Shown here: in pieces, positions 34,320-46,904 of the stretch | How the letters are laid out: every line of letters starts with the position of its first letter | How positions within the stretch are numbered: position 1 is the stretch's first letter | From: Ephydatia muelleri | Lineage: Eukaryota > Porifera > Demospongiae > Spongillida > Spongillidae | Length of the DNA stretch: 64,000 nucleotides | Direction: 5' to 3' | Assembly: GCA_013339895.1 (NCBI GenBank) | Contig: JABACO010000022.1 | Location: forward strand, 4,366,610 to 4,430,609 | Translations under genes and position numbers: made by a program | Notes under the pieces: model-generated | What the model was told of the DNA's origin: nothing | Databases searched by the model: none | The model's input: the letters and a program-made list of their open reading frames with translations, nothing else

Positions 34320-37245
34320 ATTCTTATTACAGTTTTATAATGATTTGATATATTTGCAAGATACGGTATATTGCTTCTTGACAATGCTGAGAGATGCTGT
34401 TGACGACGTTTTTAATAGGAGCATGTTTCAGCCACCTATGCTTTCCTCCAGAACTAGCATACACAAATATTGATGTCTGCAATATTTGTGCAGCTGTGAA
34501 GATTTCTACTTCTGATGCCCAAACAGTAAGCATGTCCATCTTGGATCTTTTCAAATATTGGCTCATTGATTCGTCTTCCTTTAAGTAGGATGAAAATTGA
34601 TCAGCATTGTGAGACATGTAAGTTGTTATCAATGCATGCAGTTCAGTTTGGTCTTCCTGCAATCCTGTGAATAATAAAGCCAGTGCTCTAAAAACCATCC
34701 CCTTGGATTCTTCCTCTAGCTTGTGGAATATGGAATCTGCTGAAGTTCTGTGGCTCAGAAAAATGACGGTAATTAGCTCTAATAAAGTTCAATCCTAAAT
34801 GCTGACATTTCATTATCTGCCATTCATTGCATACTGGCCAGTAAAAGTCAGGTTCTCCATCACCTTTGACCACTTCTACTGATCCATCATCATCAGGTGT
34901 ACCTACTGTTTCAATTTGTGTTGAGGGATGGTATGCACTCAATTAACAAATTGTACAGAATTAATGCAAAAATATTGAAATATACTTTTGTTAAGTGAGA
35001 ATTAATCTAAAATCAACGGTGACATTAGCGGGTATGATCTGTCAATTATATCAAATTTTTTAAGGTCAACTGCCTTTGATGTACGCCAATACCTCACAAG
35101 TTCTACATCTTCAACTACAGAACAATCTAGTGAAGCTGAATATTTTCTGAATTCATCCAGATCTTCTCATAGGTCCTCAGTCAAAACTACAAAATCACCT
35201 CCCATAATGTCCCTGAGTTGGAGCTCTCTATTGTATTCTCGGAATTTTAACCATAGGTAAACCAATAAGTCTCTACTTACAACAAATTCACCTTCCAGGA
35301 TTCCCAGAGACTTCGGCTGTATGTATTGGATAAAAATATCATACATAATAACATCAGTGAATTTTTTATTTTACAAACCTACATAAAATTTGTATCTTCA
35401 TCTGCTCTGTAACAGTACTCAGCTGCTGCTCCTGTTCTCCACAGACGCAGGTAGTGTTGGCAATAGAGTTGATTAGTGAGTACACCATGGTCAAATGTTT
35501 TATTTCCTTCTTGCAATTTGCATTCCACTTTTATCATCATCTTGGACGCTTACTTCATCTATCACTGGCTGATTATGTTTGCTTACTTTATAATGTGTTC
35601 CTTTAAACATTTTAAATCCTGCAACATTTACCATGTTTACTAATTTCTTCCCAGTTTTTATGTTTTTGAGACTATAGATCCCATTATTTTTGACCTCAAC
35701 AACTTCATATGGTCCTAAATACTTGTCTAACATTTTGTCCCCCTTTCTTGAATCTCTTCTAGAATTCCGTATGAGAACAAGTGATCCCATGTATATTGAT
35801 GAATATATTACTATTATGTTTAAAATTTAATGTAAATATCTCAGTTATTGTTCGTCTTCTATTATAATCTTGGGTGTAGCGTTTTTGTGCAGTGGCAATG
35901 TTTTGAGCCACCGAACCAAACAATTTATCCTTAGCTGATATGAACATTTGCATCCTTTTTTCAATTATCATCAAAAACATATCTTTCATTCTTTTCAGTG
36001 TGTCCTGCAATCTCGATTTCAATGGGTATAATGGCTTTCCTGTTAAAGGTACAAGCAAATACATTTGACAATGATTCATTTGGCTTGCCTTTTATACACA
36101 ACTAAAAGGTGTATAACCAGTAGATTTATGCCTTGATGTACGTATTGCAAACAAAACACTCCAAATATTCATCTTAATTGCTTTGTTCCATATTGCATAG
36201 TTTTAACAAGCAAGATTGAACTGTGGAGTTGAGCTTCTCCACAAGACCATTGGTCTTGGGATGGTAGGCTGATGAAATTCTATGCTCTGTTCCAAGTTGT
36301 CGCTGCAATTGAGTATTAAAAGAGTTGATGAGTTCCCGACCTTGGTCTGAAATTATTCTTTGAGCACAACCAAAACTTGATATTGAACACACACAAAGTA
36401 AAAAAAGTACACTATGGATGATGTTCAAGGTGATATAACAAACTCACCGACATGTCTTGAAAATAAATCTTGCAACGCTATCTGCATCTTTATTTGCTAG
36501 AGCCTCTGCCTCTGGCCATTTGCTAAAATAGTCAGTGAGAGTGATAATATACTTTTTCCTACTTTTTGTCTCAGGAAGTGGCCCAGTCATATCAACTCCT
36601 ATCTATAAAATGTTGACAGCGAAAGAGTGGTACAAAATGGAAAAACTGAAAGATGAAAATAGTGACAAATGACTGACAATTAACAATAATGCAATGTAAT
36701 CACACATCTACAATTATTTAATTGTGTATATCACAGATCAAATGAGTATAGCTGTTATGAAAATTTACCTGCATGCTTCCAGACTTCTGGCTCAATAGGT
36801 ATTGTAGAACTGACTCAGGCTTAGTAAACTTGTCATTTGTGCGCTGGCATCTTTCACATATGGTAACAAAATCTTTTACATCATCTGTCATATTCCATCT
36901 CCAGTAAAACCTTGCACTTATCTTTTCAAGGGTCTTATATCTCCCAAGATGGCCACCTGTAGCATATTTCATTTGAAGAACTTGTAATTCCACTAAGTTC
37001 AAATATTAAAATGGAATACCAAGCATTGAATGATGGATTGAGCATTTATAAAATTCATGGAAATGAAGCTGAATATAGTAAACACAAAAATTACCTGTGT
37101 CTGAGCAATGGCAAGCCTCAAGGATTTTTTGCTTCTCCTCCTCTGATTGGATACAGATTCTCCACTCCTGGTGTGACTTAGCTTCTATTTGAGAGCAACT
37201 TCTGTAATACAGAATGCCTGCTTCACATTTGAAGTTGTTTATAGC
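34320..37245 (-). mobile_element. Ginger1-type DNA transposon: integrase plus OTU protease, spliced
   Basis: Read on the minus strand: an exon ending EACHCSDT joins precisely to GGHLGRYKTLEKISARFYW (an HHCC zinc-binding integrase N-terminus). Exons then give PLPETKSRKKYIITLTDYFS and RIISDQGRELINSFNTQLQ with YHPKTNGLVEK (the DDE core). Next is a GPY/F-type segment (GSLVLIRNSRRDSRKGDKML, YLGPYEVVEV), and finally an OTU-like cysteine-protease region (IRANYRHFSEP; QFSSYLKEDESMSQYL; KMDMLTVWASEVEIFTAAQI). A gypsy-like integrase with GPY/F followed by an OTU domain, with introns, is the published hallmark of Ginger1 elements. Terminal repeats were not found. It has several breaks and looks inactive. 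Confidence 0.75.
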
Positions 37246-37429
37246 CTATACAATATAAGATGCAGAAATACTTATAATTTCATGCACCATTTTATATTCC
37301 ATAGTAGGTTTCCAGAGCTAACAAGCAACCTGTCTTTCAATAACTTTTTCTTTTCTCATAATTTCACAATGGTTGGGAGTGGGTTCCACACCGCAAGCTC
37401 ACATTGAGTGAGCGAACCAAGATTGGGCA

Positions 37430-37850
37430 TTTTTCTTGGGCATTTTCCTAGTTTAGGTTCCGTCATTAGTATTCATTGCGGATTCGTGGTATGACCAGTG
37501 AAGTTATGAGAGAGGTTCTGACAAAGTATTTATGCAAATCGTTCCATCGCGTGATGTGGCGACGCTTCTACCAGTCATCGCCAACGTTAAACCGGGATCC
37601 ACACCGATGATTGGAGGTCTTATGCAAGCTTGAACCGGAGGGGCTACCACACAGTTAATCACAGCATAGAATTTGTCAATCCTGCTAATGGTGCACACAT
37701 TGAGTGCACCTGGGCACACGCAAAAGAAGATGCACGGTACTTCAAAAGCACTCTTTCCCACATACTTAGTGGAATTTATAATGTTTATGAACTGGATAAC
37801 ATCTGTGTACCCTCCCTTTAATGCTGCATTTGTGTTGCATGTGAAACAAC
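37430..37850 (+). pseudogene. IS1016/Merlin-type transposase remnant
   Basis: Plus-strand pieces: VFMQIVPSRDVATLLPVIAN and VKPGSTPMI, then in another frame [20 protein letters not shown], then YLVEFIM. This is the DDE domain of ISXO2/IS1016-type transposases (Merlin superfamily: F-x-x-x-V-P-x-R, T-V-N-H-S-x-x-F-V, G-A-H-T). At least two frame changes and a stop break it. A short sequence at 37457-37490 recurs inverted at 52289-52331, across the nested gypsy insertion, and may be the other arm of the same element. Confidence 0.65.
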
Positions 37851-38286
37851 ACTGCATTGGGACCTGTATTTTGCTTTACTTTAATTGCAACTGGTGGGTT
37901 AGTTTTACAATTATACTATTAACTTCATGCAGTATGCATAATGACGACATCCGGATGAGCAATTTATTTATAGTATTATAGTAACTAGTATTGTAATCGA
38001 TAATACATCATGTGACTTAACTCGTGGTTTTAGTACTTTGAAACCGAAAATAGGCACACTGGCTGGGAGTAGAAATATTTGCGACAAAGCCAGCACATGT
38101 CGTGAAGAAAGAGAACAAAGTGAGGGTGTATCGATTTAGCAAAAGTGCCAGACAAAGTGGAGGCGCATTAGCAATAAAATGTAGCTATGACTTTAGCATG
38201 AACCTGTTGCCATAGAGTGCATGTTTTTTATAAGTAAGCCTCTTGCATGTCTCGGGTAGCGGAGGCGCGGGTGGGGTTGAACGTTC
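37851..38286. other. No gene seen
   Basis: Sequence between the Merlin remnant and the target duplication of the nested gypsy element. Confidence 0.5.
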
Positions 38287-38290
38287 TACC

Positions 38291-38361
38291 TGTAGCGCTC
38301 ACGTAATCTCCATTCATCAATCATATCGCCAATTACCCAACTAATTACCTAACTAATTACA
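38291..38361 (-). repeat. Left (3') LTR of the gypsy fossil
   Basis: 71 bases, TGTAG ... TTACA, matching the right copy with small indels. Preceded by TACC. Very short for a gypsy LTR. Confidence 0.75.
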
Positions 38362-38504
38362 TATGGTTCTCCTTTAGTGAAGCTCGACCTCGAGCAGCAG
38401 TTCCAACAATCAGAGTCCCGTTCGGAACCGTTGCGGTTTCTTGATCCTTTTTCGCAAGCAGTACCGGTTTGTATTGATCTCTCTATTACGGTTGACCTCA
38501 CCAT

Positions 38505-41500
38505 TTACACTGTCTCACAATGTGGCTCATTCCCCAAGTTACCCTCCCGATGGTTGAAGAGCGTAAGATCATCATACTCTGGGGCTCCATCATCGTCTCC
38601 TACAGTTGGTCCACTCCTCTCACTATTCACCTCAGAATGCTGTGTGGGCACAGCATTAGGCCAGCACAGAGCATCAACCCACTCAGGATACAGCCTGCTA
38701 TTACTACTCTGTCGTCTTCTATACCAATAGAATCCATTTGGGAATCCCACTGGGCAAAGCGATGTACGAGTCAGGTGCACTTTGATGCACTCCTCCTCAG
38801 GGAAGTACACCTTGCTTGCCACAACGCCTGTGTCACTATGGCTGACCACTCGATATGGTCCATGCCATGGTCGGGACAGCTTCCGGTTCCTCCCACTCTC
38901 CTCCTGAGGAAATTTGATAAGGATCCAATCTCCAACATCTACACAGGTCTGTTTGACCATTCTGAGGGTGATAGGCTGTTGTGTTCATCTTCTGGATCCC
39001 TAGTAGCTTGCACACATTGAACATGAGGTTGGACAACAAATTCGTACCATGGTCTGATAATAAAGCCTCTGGGACACCAAAGAATGGTATCATCTCTTCG
39101 ACTAGCGTCTTCACAATGCGCTCAGTCTTCTGATCTGGTAGGGGGTACACCATTGGCCACTTAGTGAATAGGTCCTGAAATATAAGCACATACTTATTAC
39201 CCTGGGTTGCTAAGGGTAACTCCATGAGGTCTACCCCCACAATCTGGAACAGCCTCTGAACAAGGGATAGGGGAGAGTGGTGGCTTGCCAGGGCGACTAC
39301 TACCTGTTGCGATGGCACATTCTGGACAAGCCTTGCAGAATTGGATTACACTGGAATACATGTTCTCCCACCACCAGTGTCGGCCAAGTGTAGCATACAG
39401 TCGAGATCCACAGAAGTGGCCACCAAAGGTACCACCATGGGTTTCCTCCATAACCTTCTGCTGCAGGTGCTTGGGGAGTACCGCTTGTGGTGTACCATTC
39501 TTCTTAGGATCTACTAAGTACAGGACACTGTCAATGATAGTGAAAGTGGACCCTGCAGGGCTACCTTCTGAGCTCTTTGTTCACCCTGAGGGAGCTCATT
39601 GCGTTCCAGGAATGATACGATTTCTTGAATACTAGCATCCTGCCTCTGTTCCTGTACGAAATTATTGTTTGTTGGGGGCAGTGGTCTAGACATCAGCAGC
39701 TCAGTTATCTCCTTAGACTGAATAGCTGCTACCTGTAGCTCATCATCCACTTCTGAGGTAGCAGGTCCCACCGGAGCACGGGATAAGGCATCAGCATTTG
39801 CGTTGTTCTTTCCTGACCGATAGACAATGTTGATCGTCTACACTCCACTCTTGTACACCTTTGTCCACCACCGGGCATGCTTGCCAGACGGGTTAGGCGT
39901 CTCTAACACTGCCCATACTGCTGAGTGATCCGTGTACACTGTCACATCACGACCATAGATATAGCTCCTAAAGTGAGACAATGCCCAGACAACTGCTGGA
40001 GTTTCTAATTTGTTGATGGTGTAATTACACTCAGCTCTGTTGAGGCTTCTGCTTGCATGTGCAATCGGGTACTGTAGAGTCTGCCTGCACCTGGGACAAC
40101 ACAGCACCTAGCCCTCCACCACTTGCGTCAGTCTCAACAATGAATGGCTTTTCTTGCGGGTAGGCTAACACCGGGGACTCTGTTAACTTCCTCTTTAAGG
40201 TCTGGAACGCTTGTTTGCATTGCACACACCAATTAAACTCTGCTCCCTTCCGAGTTAGCAAGTGAAGTGGCCTGGCAATGGCTGCAAAACTAGGGATGAA
40301 ACGCCTATAGTAGGAGGACAGTCCCAGTACTGTCGGACCTCTCATGTTTCTTAGGGTAGGGAATTAGGGAAAAGGAACCGCTTCAATCAGCTTTGCACTG
40401 GTCTTCAGCCCTTCTGGTGTTATTATGTGTCCCAGATACTCGACCTCATTCCGGATGAGGCGACACTTGGAAGGTTTCAGGTTCAGATTTGCCTGCAGGA
40501 TACGTTTCAACACTAGCTGGAGGTGGTGGAGATGATCTTCCAAACTCTTCGAATAGATCAGTATGTCGTCAATGTACACAGACACAAAATCATGTCCGCT
40601 TGGTGGGTTAAGACCCATCAAAACTTTCTGCATGAGCCTTTGGAACGTTGCAGGGACATTTGTCAAGCCAAAGGGCATCACCATGAACTCAAATAATCCT
40701 TGAGGTGTGGCAAAAGCAGTCTTTTCTCTAGATCCTAGATGCATCTTGATCTGCCAATACCCAGCAGCGAGGTCCAAGGTGGAAAAGAACTTGGAGTGAC
40801 CCAGTTGATCTAACAGGTCATCAATCCTTGGGATTGGGTAGCTGTCTGGTTTAGTGACTGCATTGAGGCTCCGATAGTCGATGCAGAAACGATGAGATCC
40901 ATCCTTCTTGCGGGCCAAAACATCAGGGCTTGACCAGGGGCTCTTTGATGGTACAAATGACACCCGTCTCCTGCATGTTACTGACCAAGCGTGACACCTC
41001 CTCTCTGACTGAGAAGGGCATTTGCCTCAAAGGAGATCTCTTTGGTCGAGCCTCTCCTGTATCTATCTCAAACTGCACCCAATCTGTCTCTCCATGTTCC
41101 TCCTCGGCTAAGCTGAATGCGTCATGGAAGCTGGCCAACATATCCAACAATTGGGTCCTGTGTTCTGGGGGCAGGTCTGATCTCTCTATGCCTAATGATT
41201 CCTTCAACTTTGCCTTCCTGTGCTCATTCTCCTCTTCTGTTCTGATGCGATATACCGTTGTTGCAGCCTGTGTAGGCAAGGTATCCTGTGGTGTTACGAC
41301 GTCAGCTTTGCATACTGTCCCAATCTCTGTACTCTCCTCAAGGCTCTCTTTGTAGCCACTGTGGTTTTCCACCACTACGTATGCAATGCCTCTAGAATCT
41401 GGCTGCATAATGCCACTTGCAATTACTACCCCAGTATGCTCCAACATCCATGTGAGCCACTGTCAATGATGCCTCGCACGGGGACACCTTGGATATCCAC

Positions 41501-41700
41501 TTTTACACAGTGTGAATGGCTCCCAGTGTTCTCCACTCTAACTTGTCGCACATCCATTCTCTGTTCCTGCCGGTGATTTTTAGACATTTGGTGAACTGGT
41601 CTCATGCATTCTGCCCTGCAATCCTTGGCAACATGGCCTTCCTTGTTACACAGATAGCAACACCTAGATCCAGTACCTTGTGATGACCTATTGCCACGCA
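38505..41700 (-). pseudogene. Gypsy fossil pol (protease to integrase)
   Basis: Minus-strand segments in order: knuckle CYLCNKEGHVAKDC (41640), protease-like VPVRGIIDSGS, RT entry RRTGVICTIKE-like to FCIDYRSLNAVTKPDSYPIP, LDLAAGYWQI, MPFGLTNVPATFQRLM, active site VYIDDILIYS, RNase H HASRSLNRAECNYTINKLE, integrase MEETHGGTFGGHF, and DHGTNLLSNLMFNVCKLLGI with YHPQNGQTD. The pieces are long and in the expected order. Several breaks; not functional. Confidence 0.88.
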
Positions 41701-42033
41701 TGGGCTGTGTTCATGGGCCTGACTCGCACCGGACACTGCTGGGGCTTTCATCAGCTCATCCTTCAAACCTTCTTGGAGCTGACTGTATAAGAGAGCATCT
41801 CTTGTCTCCACGGACATAGCCTCTCTCCTATACGCTATGCGGAATGTACGCTCCAGTCTCTGGATCAGTTCATCCACAGACACCCTTTCTCCCTGAGTCA
41901 AATGACGAAAGTCCTGGTCAGCCAAAACCTTTCCTCCACACACACAATGCAGACACAGCTGATGTGTAGGCACTCCTCTCCTTCTCCTCAATTAGGTTCC
42001 ACTCTTGAAGGGCTTTCACTGTTAAAAAAACTT

Positions 42034-42208
42034 GTGTGCTGAGCACACCAAATATGGTGTGCTGCGCCTGGTATCAGAGGGCACATCAATATTAGAGTGC
42101 TTAGCACTCCATTAATAAAAGTGTGACCATCACACCTTAGACAGTGTGTTTTGCACACCTCTTTCGGTATGTTTAACACCCTCCTTTATTTATGTGTGCA
42201 AAGCACAC
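42034..42208. repeat. Left cluster of five 6-3-6 palindromes
   Basis: Five 15-base imperfect-to-perfect palindromes of the form GTGTGC-NNN-GCACAC: 42034-42048 (GTGTGCTGAGCACAC), 42095-42109 (GAGTGCTTAGCACTC), 42121-42135 (GTGTGACCATCACAC), 42144-42158 (GTGTGTTTTGCACAC) and 42194-42208 (GTGTGCAAAGCACAC). Their position just inside the terminus suggests transposase-binding sites. Confidence 0.85.
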
Positions 42209-42324
42209 CCCACCTCACCTACACCTGAAATTTTCATTACACTTTAGAATACAAAATGAAAATACAAAAACCATACAATGCTGCACATAGATGTTCAATT
42301 TCAGTCATGCTTTAGGAAGCCTTG

Positions 42325-42602
42325 CTAAAAAGTTTTTAACAGACACATTAATGGATCTTGTAACCTAAACAAAATAACTGCCAACAAACAATATAAATTC
42401 TGGCAACCTGTAGGATAACAAATGTTAAAGATATAGAAAATTGCTATTAAATATAAAGGAATATCATCAATGGGGATTTCACAGATAATTTTCCCATCTA
42501 TCACCATAAAGGCTTGCTTTGGGTTTTGTGCCCACCTAGTACCACTGCATATGGAGCCTTTTGCTTTTGCTCAAGTGGCACGTCAAGGATGTTACACATA
42601 AC
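42325..42602 (-). CDS. SAMD3-like protein, last exon
   Basis: After the acceptor CTACATGTAG it reads VMCNILDVPLEQKQKAPYAV, then VLGGHKTQSKPFMVIDGKII and DDIPLYLIAIFYIFNICYP, ending in a stop. This is the conserved C-terminal block of an uncharacterised family often annotated 'sterile alpha motif domain-containing protein 3-like' (a G-x-x-x-F-x-V-x-x-D stretch, then a helix with F-x-x-F-N-x-x-Y-P). It joins in phase 0 to the exon at 42662-42759. No SAM domain is seen. The function of the family is unknown to me. Confidence 0.6.
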
Positions 42603-42661
42603 CTACATGTAGAATGGAATCACGATCAGCACACGTGAAATATGACTAACCTAAAACTTAC

Positions 42662-42759
42662 ATTGGTAAAGAAAACAATGTTATTTGCATCTGATTTTGT
42701 TCGGCTATCTGGAAGAAGATGTGCCAGCAGACATAGTGCAACAACACTGTTTCCTTGAT
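42662..42759 (-). CDS. SAMD3-like protein, middle exon
   Basis: Bounded by an acceptor (TTCCTTCCAG) and a donor (AAT|GTAAGT). Together with the previous exon it reads NQGNSVVALCLLAHLLPDSR and then TKSDANNIVFFTN with no stop. The joint with the upstream exon is in frame. Confidence 0.6.
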
Positions 42760-42810
42760 CTGGAAGGAAAAAAAATAGTAATACAATCTTTTTGAGTGTA
42801 TATTATTTAC

Positions 42811-42905
42811 TTTTATCATCATCAAGCAGGATGGAAACAGCTTGGGTCACCTTTGATCCCTTCTCCAATTTGGCGTGCTTAATGTATGCATTCCTTCCAA
42901 GCCTG
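42811..42905 (-). CDS. SAMD3-like protein, internal exon
   Basis: Acceptor GTGATACAG, donor AAAA|GTAAAT. Reads RLGRNAYIKHAKLEKGSKVT then QAVSILLDDDK. Its join to the 47-kb exon does not keep phase with the donor I picked, so one or more exons between them may be missing or displaced by the LINE. Confidence 0.55.
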
Positions 42906-42929
42906 CTGTATCACATGTAATCCAAACTT

Positions 42930-45900
42930 GTATATAAGCACCGTAACATCTATTTTGGCCTTAGACCCCTGGCCAGGATAGCCCTGGCCACAGACCTGGT
43001 TAGGGTCAGGTTTGAGCGACCATAAATGTCAGCTGTTGCCTTTGATTTTGACACACTGTGGCTTGCAGCAAGTAGAGAGGCTAGGCGGGAAAATGTCTCT
43101 TGGGCCTCCACCCCCCAATTCCCATAGGTTTCTACAGCCAATGGAACACAGGTCCACCCCAGCTCAAAGCACTTAGGGTCGTTAGCAACATGTTTGCGGG
43201 ACTCTGCGGTTACTGCAGCTACTCCAGCTGTTGAACAAGACTCATCAAGGATCGCAGGATTTAGTGGGGATGTCACTGTTATATCCAAAGCTGCGGGCAA
43301 ACCCTTTTCCCATCTTGTTACCAGGACATCTGCTAGGCGTGAGCGGCTATTATCATGTGTAAGGCCATAGCCCGCCTCTACTGCGACTCCCATGTGGGCC
43401 TGACGAAAAAGGTTAGCCACAACATCCCGCAACAGGTTATGTCGAGTCACTACGTCACCTCCATGAGTGCATGTGGTAGCGTGGTGCCCAAGTGGGTCCA
43501 GGGCTTTCTGAGAGCAGACAGGACACAGAGAACCACCAGAGGTGTCCAACCCTAACCACCACCTTAGTGAGGCATGAAGCTCATTAGGTTCAAGGTGCAA
43601 ACCCAAGGCCAGAGATGGAGTCACGGACAACCATGATGCGGCATGGGAAGCCGAAACAGATAATAGGCGAGCTCTGTCTGCCATAGAGGAAGCCCCTAAC
43701 AAAGGATTAAAAAGGTGGCATTCCAATTTCTTAGACAGAGAATGCTGAGTAACAGGTGTTGATGATACTGACCTTATCGTTGAACTGAATGATGGCCTGT
43801 TGCAGATGTACATTATCAGCATTGCTACAACCAGATGTTGATAACGAAGCTATAAATGCTGCGCATGAGTGGTGGGATAGAGAGCGCAGACCAAGGCCCC
43901 CAAAACCTAAGCTAAGCTGGGCCTGTGTCCAGGCTGTGTCTGTTGTGTCGATGGAAAAGCAAGATGAGAAGCACCTTCTGACTTCTTCATCAAACAGCTT
44001 CAAAGAAACTGCCAGACTTGATGGGGTGGCCCTAGCCAGGTGGACCAATCAGCAATAGTTGCCACACAAACGCAAGAGAGACAAGGCCACATGTGGGTCA
44101 ACTGCTGCTACATCTACCAAGGAAGACAGAGTTAGGATGGTGTGAAAACTTGACCGCAGGTGGGAACATTGAATTACCGAAGTGACTGAAGAGCTCACAT
44201 TTCGCCAAGTTGATGTGAACGCCCAGAGAAGGACCCAGCTCTTCAATGAGTGAAAGTGCCCGTAACACAGCTGAGCACCTTCCAGTGAGGACCCCGTCAT
44301 CAAGATACCAAGCCTGAAGTAGCACTTGTATGCAATCATCATCAGCATCTATGCTTGATATCAGCCTTTGGAGTACCAAAGAAAAAAGCAATGGACCAAG
44401 GGGGTTACCCTGCTGCACTCCAGTCTCCGATGAAAGATGACCAAGCTGGTGCCACAAAAGGGGGTGTGTACCATAGCACCATGTAACCCAGGGCAGAAGT
44501 TCAGGAAAGGATGTGGCACATTCATCAAGAACTGCTTGTCTTGAAACAAGGTTAAAAGCGTTCTGCATATCTATTTTGAAGACCACAAAGTCCTCTTCCA
44601 TCCAATGGTCCTCAATGCTTTTTCTCAGGTCGTGGATAATCTTTTCAGAGCCTGAACTGCAGGCAACTCCCAGTTGAAGAGGCTGGAAAAGATCAGAAGA
44701 TTTGTCCTTGACCAGAGCACAAATGCACTTTCCAGTGAGCCTCCTTAAAGATTCTCCCACTGCTATGGGTCTAATATCTGGGGGACTTCCATCTTTCAGT
44801 TTATTTACTGCAATTAAAGTTCCTCTGGCCAAAAACCTTGCCACCATTGGAGGTGCTTTTCCTGTTACAATGTCCCTGTGAGTAGCACAAATGGGTGTTG
44901 CGATTGGGATAAGAGCAGCATCCAGTAAATGTTGTATGCGCAGCCCAGAGGGACCCGCTGCAGTGCCTTTTGGGAAAGAGCGAAGAGTAGACAAGATATC
45001 AAAGCCCGGTCCAACAGAAATAGGAATAGTATTCACATTAGGGGCTACAGGGGGAGGACAGCTTGGGTGCTTAGACTGCAGCAATTGCCAGGTGGCATCA
45101 TTGTTGGGGGCTAACCCATTCGACTCCAGAACTTTGCATGCTTTACCGAACAAGCCGGCTCTTCCCAATGAGATAGCATGAGCAATCAGATCTCGGTTGT
45201 GTTTAGCTGCCTGGTCATGTGGTTGACGGTTTTCCTTTTGGTTGTTTTTGGCAAGACTCCAGAGAGTCCCAAACTCATTTTTGGACCATAAACTATCCAA
45301 TTCCTTAATAAATAAATTGAAATATTTATCATTTTTGCACTCCCAGGTTAAGGAGTACAATTACATAGAAAGTCTACTGAAGTAGGCACATCATGGTGAC
45401 CTCTGCATTTCCGTGAAGGTAGGACACACTTAGGGAGCATGAAAAGTTTTACCAAGCTTGTTCTGAGTTCTCCAGTAGTACTTGTCTCATTGTGGCTGAG
45501 AGAACCCGAGCAAATGAAGGTCTTGATTTCAGGTTGGGAGGGTAAGCTGCCACACCTCCTCAAAAGAGGGAAGGTTTGGATTTGGTTCACTTTGGCTACA
45601 TGATACCAGAGAAAGGAGTATCCACTGGATTAGAAGTAGGGAGAGCTCTACCCTTGCAGCGTTGGGAGTGGGAGGAAGATCTTGAGTTTGCAACCAGCTG
45701 GTGACACGATGCACAGCAATATACGTCTTGCTCCTCTAACCAAAAGTTAGAAATAGCACCAGGGAAAATGCCTTTGGCATGGAGTGTCATATGGGATCGC
45801 CACATGGTTGGGGCAAGCAACTCTTGGCATCCTACAACAATACACTGTTTTCTAGTTTGGGTCCTAACAGCTTCACGTGGCCTGGAGCTTGGAATTGATC

Positions 45901-46850
45901 CAGGGATAGCCACCTCAACAGGCCCAAGGGTCTGCTGGGATAGTGTAAAGGGTTGAACAGATGGGAAAGATTCCTGCTGTTCTGTGGGTGGAGCTAGAAA
46001 CGGACTTGAGGGTAGGGAAGGAGAGGGACAGAATGATGAAGAAAGTGTGGAGGTGGCTGTGTAAGAACAGTGTGCTTGTGCGGAAGAAGGTAGGATATAT
46101 CCTGGGGAGAGAAGTTCTGGTGGAGGTCGAATGGGGCCTTCCGATGTCGATTAGGAGCACGAATGGTTAGAAGATGGAGAGGACCCCTGTTCTGGTGATA
46201 TAGGTGCAGGGGCTATTGCTGGACGCTGGGTTTGAGCATGCAAATGCTGGACAACTAAAGATGATGGAGGGTCTGTGGATACTATTGGAGGATCAGATTC
46301 TGGTAGGCCTAGGGATATAAGACCAGGTAAAGTGTTTTCGCAAACTTGCGTGTCGACGACAGGTTCTCGCGAGGAGCGACCACGACCCCTGGCCATCGAA
46401 ACTTCTTGCGCGGGGGACATTGGGCTCGAAGAAAAAAGCGAAACCTGAGATGACACTGAGTGCCCTGGTGCAGCAACGGGATCCGGACTTGTTTCTGAGC
46501 AGCTGCTTTTATCGGAGCTACAAGACGTGCGGCAGCTGCTAGTACAGGACGTACAGCGGTTCCTTCTAGTTGTGACTAAAACTGCTTTACATATTGTGCA
46601 GACCATGAAACCCGCCTGGTGAATTGGATATGTCGGGATCCTTTTTCAAATAGTGGCCCTGAAGGTGCCGCTTGAGGGCATCTTTTGACCCTAGTGAAGA
46701 AGAACAAGAGTGTAAAGGGCATTTGAATCTACTTACCTGCGACACTTGCGAGTTATGCGGTAAGCTCGATGAGCAGCACGGGGGGTCGGTTGCACGTTGA
46801 GGATTAGACCTCATCTGACCACGCGCCATGGCCCTAATAATCAGCATCTA
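42930..46850 (-). mobile_element. RLE-type LINE, copy F (nearly full length)
   Basis: The most complete copy. From the 5' side: C2H2 finger CPLHSCSSSLGSKDALKRH (46720), a Ser-rich linker, and a second C2H2-like segment CIVVGCQELLAPTMWRSHMT (45830). A 420-aa frame (44098-45360) follows with GPSGLRIQHLLDAAL, RPIAVGESLRRLTGKCI, QNAFNLVSRQAVLDEC, GVQQGNPLGPLLFSLVLQR and active site AWYLDDGVL. A 290-aa frame (42950-43822) carries CPVCSQKALDPLGHHATTC and RLADVLVTRWEKGLPAALD then ITVTSPL. At least five frame changes. It lies in an intron of the SAMD3-like gene, same strand. Unlike the other copies, I see no TAA tract at its ends. Confidence 0.87.
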
Positions 46851-46904
46851 AACAATAAAAATAAATTTCATGCTTACAGCTGTAAAATAAAATAAAATCA
46901 CAAC

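Noticed and set aside
42950-45360. Reading the RT frames as Penelope or a group II-like RT
   Set aside because: YLDDG with GVQQGDPLGPL, a CCHC motif and an RPAD...DITV region fit an RLE-type LINE; there is no GIY-YIG domain.
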